Source: Nereocystis luetkeana (taxonomy: Eukaryota; Sar; Phaeophyceae; Laminariales; Laminariaceae). From it: DNA of 64,000 bases. Each line of letters opens with the position of its first letter. The stretch's first letter is position 1. Where the stretch lies: contig JARUPZ010000009.1 in the NCBI GenBank assembly GCA_031213475.1, forward strand, positions 7,535,601 through 7,599,600, written 5' to 3'. The notes under the pieces were generated by a model. That model worked only from the letters and a program-made list of their open reading frames with translations, was not told the origin of the DNA and searched no databases. This document shows positions 56,515 through 64,000 of this stretch, piece after piece. The translations under genes and the position numbers were made by a program.

Positions 56515-56626
56515 TTACGGGGGGCCATAGTTAATAGAACCAAATATCGTTGGTAAAAAATCGTAAATATATACCTGGTAGGTTTTTATGTATACCATAG
56601 GCCCTATTAACTATGGTCCCCCGTAA
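56515..56626 (+). mobile_element. Stowaway/mariner-like MITE, copy 3
   Basis: Begins TTACGGGGGGCCATAGTTAA after a TA and ends CTATGGTCCCCCGTAA. The right flanking dinucleotide is TG rather than TA. It carries TACCTGGTA at 56572-56580, shared with copy 6 but absent from copies 4 and 5 at that position. Confidence 0.85.
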
Positions 56627-57174
56627 TGGAACCGAGCAAAAGAAAATGAACAAAACGAAAAAATTACTACGGTACAGTAAGTAAAAAAAACAAAAATCAT
56701 GTGATGACAACGGTGGCAACGGTTTTCCATACAGACCTCAGGGGGTGTGGTGTGTCGTCTTCTCTTCTTCACGGACGCCCCGGGCTCGTCTCTTTCATGA
56801 ACTGTACAGCTGAGCCATCAAGATCTTCCAAGAAATAGTTTCCTCGGTAAGATATCAGTACGTATTTTATATACCATGCTATACAACAACCCTTCGTCGA
56901 CGGGCGGGTCGTGATTCATACATATGTCATGGCGTTGACGCGAGGCGATCCAAAATGCGTACCACGCTGTGGTCACGCCACCTTGCCAACTAATATATCC
57001 TCGCTCGACAGCCTTGTCGCTAACTCTGTATACCCTCGATCGTTCCCGCCCTACGCGTAGTATTGCAATGAACTAATTGCTGCAGCCCTTAAGTCGAACC
57101 TGATACCGTGCTCTCACAATATTATAGCGTCGACCGGAACACTCACATGCCACCACGTAGATACCTCGTATTAT

Positions 57175-57527
57175 TACATTTTTGTTTCTTGTTTTTATTT
57201 TTGTTTTTTAATCCTTACTTTTACTGCCAAGACTACCTCGTAGGAGGTGTTTACCCTCCGCGATCTTCTGGACAAGCTGTTGTCACAAGGTGTCATCCCT
57301 TTTTCCTCCGGTACGCGCTTTTATTTTTTGTCGTGCATAGGGTTCAGCGTTCCCGCTGCTCGTCGATTTTCATCGAATGTAGCTAGCTCACGCTCTTCTC
57401 GCGTGTCCGCCAGTCATTTTTCAAGCTAGAAAAGTCCGTATGAGTACGAGCATGCACTCGGTGAGACTCAAGCCCACGAAATCGATCTTGATAGGCACGC
57501 GAACCACCTACCAAGCCACCGGGGACG
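57175..57527 (-). mobile_element. tRNA-derived SINE, copy 3
   Basis: Minus-strand copy with a well-kept tRNA-like head: GTGGCTTGGTAGGTGG near 57510-57525 and a T-arm of GTGGG/CTCAC around CTTGAGT near 57460-57478. The A-rich tail appears as T-runs at 57178-57210. At the 3' junction it reads CTACGAGGTAGTC, with no TTAATA, in contrast to copy 4. Confidence 0.75.
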
Positions 57528-57557
57528 TGAAACCATGAAACACTGGGGATAGACTAC

Positions 57558-57615
57558 AAAAAAAAATACCAGGTATATATATATATATATATATATATAC
57601 TTGGTATTTTTTTTT
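57558..57615. repeat. AT-repeat hairpin bounded by TACCAGGTA / TACTTGGTA
   Basis: AAAAAATACCAGGTAT, about 24 bp of AT repeat, then ATACTTGGTATTTTTT forms an almost perfect inverted repeat. An (AT)n expansion inside a TACCAGGTA context would explain it. Confidence 0.7.
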
Positions 57616-57811
57616 ACCTGATGATGGTTTTCTAATTTTGATTTCCCTCGGTGGTTTAGTTCGTTCGTGGATTCTTCTGACGAGGATGTTTTTGCAGGTG
57701 ATCGACGGGTAATCTCGTGCCTGTGCTTTCTTGTGTTCTGGGGACATCTGGTGGTCGATCGACGATGAATCTCGCCGTGCTTGTATGTGCCGTCTCCTAA
57801 AAAAGCTGCTA

Positions 57812-57916
57812 TTACGGGGGACCATAGTTATTAAGACCAAATATTGTTGGTAAAATTGTTTAAATATATAGTTTTTTGTATATACCATAGGTCCTATTAA
57901 CTATGGTCCCCCATAA
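57812..57916 (+). mobile_element. Stowaway/mariner-like MITE, copy 4
   Basis: Ends TTACGGGGGACCATAGTTA and TAACTATGGTCCCCCATAA, flanked by TA on both sides within a GCTA...TAGC context. It has no 7-bp insertion. Useful as the empty-site reference. Confidence 0.9.
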
Positions 57917-58602
57917 TAGCAACTACACGGCACCCGTAGTACAGACGCACCAGGTACAGCAGCGGTAGCCGTTTCACCCCGCTCGGTAACCCTACTTCCT
58001 GTATTCCGTGTGCATGTGTATGTGCTAATGTCTATGTTCCCCCCGAACCAAAAGGTATCGTATACAATACCACGTACGACAGCAGTTACTATAATAGTAG
58101 TATGAATAGTGTGCCAGGGTATCGTGTCGCTGAATCGGGTGGAATGAATACGCCAGGCATACATATATATATATATATGCACCCCACTTTTAAGTGGGAA
58201 AGAATCGATTGAAATATATCTCGCCGAATCTTGTACAAGATTGCCTGTAGACTATGTACGTAAAAAAGTTAGCTAGATCCTCAGAGCCGCGTGTTCGTCT
58301 TTCGTACCGTCCCGACAGAGGGGGAAAAAAAAAACCCTCACCTACCGCAGCAATACGGTTCCTGAGTACTACTGTACTCTCAGGTATCAGCTGCAAATCC
58401 CCCGGTCCGTGTGTGTGTGTGTGTGTGGTTTCAAGGCGTTCACATGGGAGGCGAGTTTTTTTTTTCATTCGAGGCTGCTGCACCTTTTGGTCGCATGACC
58501 TCCGAAGTATGTGCTGACGGCGGCTACGACCGCTCCCGATTCATCACGCAGGCACACACTGTACATGGCGGTACAAGATGCGTCAAAACGGAAAAACTAC
58601 TA

Positions 58603-58707
58603 TTACGGGGGACCATAGTTAACAGGACTGAATATTGTGAGTAAAAATGGTTTAATATATATGTTTTTATGTATGCCATAGGCCCTGTTAACTATGGTCC
58701 CCCGTAA
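58603..58707 (+). mobile_element. Stowaway/mariner-like MITE, copy 5
   Basis: Ends TTACGGGGGACCATAGTTAA and the inverse, flanked by TA on both sides within ACTA...TACT. It has no 7-bp insertion. Among the least diverged copies. Confidence 0.9.
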
Positions 58708-58934
58708 TACTACGCACGCCTTATACTCGTACAGCAGTAAGTAGTACCTGGCGCACCAACCATACATATATTGTCGGGCGGGTCACCGTCGGATGGCGGA
58801 CGTAGTAGTGTATGAATTATGCGGTGGAAGCACCAAAGCAGATCAGTCGTTGTGGTAGACCTCCATCCATGGAGGTTGTGCCCTCACCCCCACCGCTCAC
58901 AAGATATTTCGTTCCCTCCTTCCTCTTCACATCG

Positions 58935-59030
58935 GAGCGGCTGAAATCGAGACAAGGCCAAAACCGAGATATATATATCGGAGCGGCTGAAATCGAGACA
59001 AGGCCAAAACCGAGATATATATATATATAC
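58935..59030 (+). repeat. Perfect tandem duplication of about 45 bp
   Basis: The unit ATCGGAGCGGCTGAAATCGA... ending in ACCGAGATATATAT occurs twice in a row without visible mismatch, followed by an AT run. It looks recent. Confidence 0.85.
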
Positions 59031-59124
59031 GTCTAGACTACTCTTGTTGTTGTGGCCGGAGGAGGTCAGGTGAGGGTCTTCAGTGACGGGGAGAGATTTT
59101 GTTTACGATATAATAAGAGGGCAC

Positions 59125-59280
59125 TGACTGAAGGAAGCGGGCATCGAGAGCAGAATCAAAATAGGAGTTGTTGCGCATACCATCCTCTCTTTCTTTCAAC
59201 GTCATCACGGCCGAGTCAAAATGTCATAGCGCGGACAAAGCCCAATCAGATAGACTACTACTACTACTGCCTCGGCATCG
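59125..59280 (+). repeat. Dispersed repeat family B, copy 2
   Basis: Partner in opposite orientation of 26505-26640. Confidence 0.5.
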
Positions 59281-60199
59281 CCGCGGTAGCCAGCATCTAT
59301 CTAGAGAAATCACAATAGAGCCAGCGTATATCGCTTTTTGCGCCCACCCGAAGGCACGAAATGGAGCATGACCGTTCTGACGAGCTCCTCTCACAGGGCT
59401 GGCCAAGGGGTTTCGCAGGATCATTTTGGTTCTCTGATACACCACATGGTTCTGGAGATACGGCTTGGTTCTCATTTTAGGCTTCGTTCCCATTTTTCCG
59501 ATCTGTCTGTTTGCTGCTGTTGAAACCTGTGACGCAAACCTACTCCGCAGGAGTGCAATGAACTTGGTCACACACAGCCGCGTTGCGCGCAAATGAATTG
59601 GTGCCGCGGCGGTCTTACAGGGAGGAAAGTCAGCAATTACGTTCCCCGATCATTCCCGTTTTGTTCGTCCACCACTGCGGGCAACAGGCCCCCCTCGGTC
59701 CCTCCCTATACCTACCGAGAGCGGGCGAGACTTCCTCAGTAAATTTCTTCCACATTCACACGTACATGTCATCTGAGGGAATTATGTGCTTGCTATTAAT
59801 AACACAACTATTAATACCGTTTCCGCACATTTATGCAGGGTGCCAGAATGAAAGTTGCCAAATCGATCCCGCTGAGCCTGGCAGCAGCCATACTTAGTCT
59901 ACCTGAAACCCGAATACCATAGAGATACGAGTAGGAGTACCTGGTATGTTCGCGCCTCGTCTAATAAAACGCCAGACAAAGTACAAAGCGTTGTTCTCGA
60001 GCGATTGCCGTGCGTTCGGACAACGATTGCGCGAGCTGCGCCCGCACCCGCGCAACGTGATGATCTGCTGCAATTGGCTAGCTAACATGCGTCTGCGTCG
60101 GCACCGCCCGCTTTACCATGGGGTGCACCCCTACTCGTTTGTGCTCCTTGCTGTACAAGCATAGGGTAATAATATTGTTTTGTTAATAACATAATACAC

Positions 60200-60565
60200 A
60201 CCGGCGTCCCCGGCGGCCCAGCAGGTGGTCCGCGTGCCTACTAAGATCACTTTCTTTCGTGGGTCAAGCCTCATCGAATGCATACCTACTCGTATAGTAC
60301 GAGTAGTAAGAAGGACTTTTCTTGCAAAAAAATGATTGGCAAAGCGCGAAAGCGTGAGTTTAGCTACATTCGATGAAAATCGACGAGCAGTGGGATTACT
60401 GAACCCTATGCGCGATAAAAATGAAGCCACTTACCGGTGGGGGGAAGGGACGACACCTGTGACCACAGTCTGTCCAGAAGAAGATCGTTGAGGGTAAAAC
60501 CTCCTACGAGCTATTAATAGGCTGGAAAGCAAAAGTGATGATTCTAAAAAACAAAAACAAAAAGC
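60200..60565 (+). mobile_element. tRNA-derived SINE, copy 4
   Basis: Plus-strand copy. The tRNA-like head (CGGCCCAGCAGGTGG, GTGGGTCAAGCCTCA) is at 60211-60275, the body core CGATGAAAATCGACGAGCAGTGGG at about 60371-60394, and the tail ATTCTAAAAAACAAAAACAAAAAG at 60540-60563. It carries TATTAATA at 60512-60519, where copies 1 and 3 have only a TA. Confidence 0.75.
60512..60519. repeat. TATTAATA scar inside SINE copy 4
   Basis: Copy 4 reads CTACGAGCTATTAATAGGCTGG. SINE copy 1 reads CTACGAGGTTAGGCTGG and copy 3 CTACGAGGTAGTCTTGG. The gain is TTAATA at a TA, the predicted excision remnant of the window's MITE family. Confidence 0.75.
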
Positions 60566-60828
60566 TCCAAAAAATCTCGCTAACTAAGTGCAAAAATACG
60601 TGATCGTGTGCTTGACGTAGATATATATATCATCAAAAGACTGCTCTTGGGATGCACATAAAGCTAAAAAAAAAAGTAAAACCGTACGAAAAAAAGAGCA
60701 AAGCACACGTGTGTTGTTCACATTTTTACCATTAATACAATGTAAACCGTTATTTCTATCATACCCATCGACATCCAGCACACTCGGTGTCCGTGCTAAT
60801 AAGGGATACAACAAGCTGCGATGTACTA

Positions 60829-60945
60829 TTATACGGGAGGCCATAGTTAATGGGGCCTCCTTTGGTATACATAAAAACCTACCAGGTATATATTTAGACA
60901 TATTTACTAACAAAATATGGTCCTATTAACTATGGCCCCCCGTAC
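60829..60945 (-). mobile_element. Stowaway/mariner-like MITE, copy 6
   Basis: Ends TTATACGGGAGGCCATAGTTAA and TTAACTATGGCCCCCCGTAC, flanked by TA. The internal sequence is in reverse orientation relative to copies 2-5. It shares the TACCWGGTA word (60880-60888) with copy 3, so the two form a subfamily. Confidence 0.8.
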
Positions 60946-60949
60946 TAAA

Positions 60950-62920
60950 TCATGTATGTCCAGGCAGGAACGACGAGACAGAGGTATGCCAATGCAAAAA
61001 AAAACGATACTTACTTAAAGTTTTACTCCTAGAAAAGGCAATCGATGCAGGTTTCGCCTGCGTATCCATAGCAGAGACGGGAACCCGTATAATATGATAT
61101 TGAGGTCTGGAGTAATACTGCTGTTGTACCAGTATATACTTGGTGCCTGGTTGTACCTTGGTGCCAGTATTACTTACTTCTGCTTGGCCTCGTTTTTCTC
61201 TTTCCATGTTTCGTTTTTTCTTCTCCTTCTTCTCCGTCCTTCTGAATGAAGTCTTTAGATTTATCTGGGTTTTTATTGTTTCGTGCAGCGATTACTACTG
61301 TCCCTTCCACGTGGGTGCTAATATTGTTACATCAGTTACTGTACCCATATGATGCCCTTCTTGCGTCGTGCTATCCTGTGTCAAGCCAGCGCTCACTCCG
61401 ATTGTGTTCGTCTGCATTCACATTATTACAGCAGCACGTGCAGCAGTAAGTAGTAGTGACTTGTAGTTAGTTGCTTCTTGTGTGTCTTGCTATGATACAG
61501 TTGTCGTGTCCTTGGCATTTATTTCTCTCGTCGACCTCGACCAATTTGCTCTCATCATGTTGGAATTATCTATGAGTCTGCTTGATGCATACATACCTTG
61601 TAGCAATAATAGTGGTATATCTTTCTAGGATGAAGAATCTACACGGACACTGTATGTGCTGGTTCCGGAACGGCAGGTAGAATAAACAGAGTAGTAATAT
61701 ATATAAAGATGTATGTGAAGACAACATACCTGTCAACGGCCGGGATGACCAGGCATCGATTTCACACCCTACCTTGATGACTTGTGTTTCGTCTCTCGTT
61801 CCCTCTCATATACTACTGTACGTCGGATCTGTTATCTTCTCCGTTTCCACATTGAGCACGTGATGAACGTAAAAAGTAAATCAGATTCTCCCTTCTTTCA
61901 ATCTTGTTTTCCCGTCATCAAAGCAAGCCCTCCTTCAGATACACCAGGTGCCACCTCTGCATGTTTCACATATATTCGCAGATATGACAGACCCCCGACA
62001 CGCGCCGTTCCAACACACATGATGATTAATTGCATTGGGATTTTGCGTTGATCGATAGACGAGGAAGACCATCCCAAAGGAGTGGAAATGAATAGACTCT
62101 CTCCGATCAGTAGATCATGTCGAGGCATGTTTAGTACTACTAAACGGCGGCCGCTTATTTTTTCTGCTCTACAGAGGATTAAATAGTCATACTCGTACAG
62201 AGAATTAACCGTAAAATAGCACGCTTTGTGGGAGATCAAATCAAGGCCGTCGCGAAAAACAAAGAATACCACCGTACGTAGAAGATCGTGTCGTTTTTGC
62301 GGGAGAACGGTAGCCGAGAGTGACGACGGTTGTTGATTCAATTTGCTAAATAGTATGTAACACATAGAGTAACAGATAACTTAAGCTCGTCCCGTATATA
62401 AAAAACGAATCCCTCCACGAAAGACACAGTTCTCGGTGGCAGTAGAGTGTCACTATGAATGATGGGTGCATATTTCCCAGGGTGCCAGGTGGGGTTTTCG
62501 AACGGAGCGAAAAAAGTGTTATTATCCGTCTGTCTGATGCGATTGGCTCGACGATTGGCCTGGTGATACCCCTGCCCCCTCCTCTTTTATGGCCATACCC
62601 CCACGGCCGTGCATGATAGTGAATGCATCCCCCTTCCTTTGTCAGTAGCCCAGCACGTGCGTTTTTGTGTTCCTCAAGCTTACCTCAGCACATGTCGCCC
62701 GCGCGTGTTCTAGAGCCCTCGCTGCGCTTTGTGATTAATTCCAATTACGGCGTCAGCGGTGCCATGTGTTACATGTATGGGCCTTCGCAGCAGTCTCCAA
62801 AAAGTAGCGAAAAAATGGCGCTTCTTAAAGCATATACCTGCATCAGTAACAACAGCGTCTATTCAGGGCAAATGTGTTGAATTGAAGGAGACACGGCAGG
62901 CTGTAATCATTGTGCCTCTT
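60950..62920. other. No recognisable gene
   Basis: Short overlapping ORFs without domains. A 155-codon minus frame at 62365-61898 has no recognisable motif. Confidence 0.4.
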
Positions 62921-62924
62921 GCCG

Positions 62925-64000
62925 CTTAACCGGGACGAGAACGATAAAACCATACCTGATCCCTCGGACGCCCTTGACCTTTGTCTTCAACACGTTCTGT
63001 ACTACCCCCCGCCCGCCCCCACTAACATATCCGTGTGTGTCCTTGTTCTACCTTCCCTGCTGTTCAGCTAAAAGCCGCCGAAAACTCGACAAATATGCGG
63101 GCGACTCTCGGGCTTCTGGTGGCGGGTCTGTCCGCTCACGCGGTCATCGGCAAGGTGAACAAACCTGCTGCTCTCAATTTCTTGGCGCGTATCCACCTAT
63201 CTATGCAATGAGTAGACCTGTGTGCCGGTAAGATCTCACCACAGACAACCATTCGATGGAGTGCCGTTGGCGAACCAGCAGGGTTCAGTCCGCAAGCCGT
63301 TGGCGAGACCAATAGATGGCCACCAGGCTTGCCGGCTTGACTCGGGCGAGCGAAGCAAGGCGAATCATCCCTCCACGGCCAAGAGAGTCCCCCCCAGAAA
63401 TGAACCAATGTAAGACGCATGCAGCAACCCTTCCTACAACCATGTAGACCCCTTACATCTGTTTGTCGGCACCATCCGGAAATGACCGACTATTAGTCCG
63501 ACTAATACCTACTGCTATAGTCGGGGACTTGAGTCGTGCCGACCCACAACTTCAGGAATGAGGCATGCTCCGCAGGGGAGAACGTAATGTTTTTGAGGGT
63601 CCTCACTTGAGGTGGTGCTCTATGCCCTACACATATCTTGCTTTTGTAAAAAAAAATCCTTCGAGAAGATGTAGGCTCTCCACAGGATGAGAAATCTCTT
63701 GTTTGACTAGGATATTGTATCGTTTGTAAAGTACATCATACTGTTGTCAAACACCTGTGGAAATCCAAATATTTTGGGTAGTCGTTTCGTCTAGAGTAGA
63801 TAGCTCCGCCAGTCCGAAAGGTTTGGGCCCGAACGCACCCGCACTAAAGTGGCCCTCACCTCGCTTTGATGATCCTCACCGCAATATAATGGTGTGGCCC
63901 GTCATCTGTATGCATAGGGCCTCTCCGCAGTCCGCCGCCACCCCGATATGCTGCGACCCCGGAGGATTGCCTTTACTTAATTGCAAAGGCCAGCACATTG
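62925..64000 (-). repeat. Copy B of the 1.1-kb inverted duplication
   Basis: Reverse complement of 22765-23830, with homology still present at the window's end. It lacks the 7-bp insertion found at 23550-23558 of copy A, and has a CTAT duplication near 63198 that copy A lacks. Confidence 0.8.
63095..63211 (+). CDS. Signal-peptide exon, copy B
   Basis: The ATG at 63095 opens 38 codons beginning MRATLGLLVAGLSAHAVIG and then KVNKPAALNF, ending in a TGA at 63209-63211. The hydrophobic signal-peptide part is almost unchanged from copy A, while the sequence after KVNK differs strongly. This fits coding constraint ending at the AAG|GTGAAC donor-like site. The rest of the gene would lie to the right, but the following 790 bp show no second exon that I recognise. 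The opposite strand of both copies also has a 92-94-codon open frame. Confidence 0.45.
   Translation: MRATLGLLVAGLSAHAVIGKVNKPAALNFLARIHLSMQ

Noticed and set aside
7277..60519. TTAA-targeting piggyBac elements as the source of TATTAATA
   Set aside because: piggyBac excises precisely and would leave TTAA without requiring flanking TA. The flanking CTA...TA(G/C) context and the 6-bp gain relative to SINE paralogs fit the TA-targeting MITE better.
8874..61812. TACWGTA words as Sleeping Beauty-type scars
   Set aside because: I saw perhaps 15-20 copies, but about eight are expected by chance for a 7-mer pair and several lie in CTA/TAC-rich DNA, so the excess is not convincing by eye.

Overview
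The window is eukaryotic and looks like a brown alga (Phaeophyceae) or a close stramenopile relative. The best evidence is a decayed tandem array of EsV-1-7-type zinc-finger repeats at 16.9-17.7 kb, a family expanded in brown algae. Supporting evidence is a secreted GDPH/VWD-like protein of a kind seen in stramenopiles, a Ty1/copia element, and a non-LTR retrotransposon with a C-terminal restriction-like endonuclease. Species cannot be named from this sequence alone.

The window is gene-poor and repeat-rich. From 0 to 16 kb there are diverged dispersed repeats, one tRNA-derived SINE, GC-rich and CAG-rich low-complexity DNA, and a broken Gln-rich ORF. From 16.9 to 24 kb lie the EsV-1-7 pseudogene, the two most credible protein-coding segments (minus strand, 20.26-22.1 kb), and copy A of a 1.1-kb inverted duplication carrying a signal-peptide exon. 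From 26 to 34 kb there are a MITE, a SINE, a miRNA-like hairpin and a possible small secreted-protein gene. From 34.75 to 41.5 kb is a degraded copia element with its RT interrupted by a MITE. From 43.4 to 45.7 kb is a broken minus-strand LINE. From 45.7 to 56 kb is a satellite-like mosaic of microsatellites, diverged duplications and palindromic CCATGG-type words. From 56 to 61 kb four MITE copies and two SINE copies cluster. Copy B of the inverted duplication runs to the right edge.

The most interesting signal cuts across all of this. Two short TA-flanked palindromes are strongly over-represented: TACCWGGTA (27 intact copies found by eye, about 0.5 expected by chance) and TATTAATA (13 copies, about 1 expected). 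Where a paralogous sequence lacks the word, the difference is a clean gain of 7 bp (CCWGGTA) or 6 bp (TTAATA) at a TA dinucleotide. The MITE family in the window inserts at TA and its termini read TTACGG...CCGTAA, so TA-TT-AA-TA is what Tc1/mariner-type excision of this MITE should leave. TACCWGGTA, with its ambiguous centre base, has the form expected for footprints of a second TA-targeting element whose ends begin CCA, CCT or CCAGG and which has no intact copy here. The sequence thus appears to preserve a fossil record of frequent cut-and-paste excision, with far more scars than resident elements.

All positions and counts come from reading by eye. Repeat boundaries are approximate to roughly 10-30 bp, and intron-exon structures are unconfirmed.
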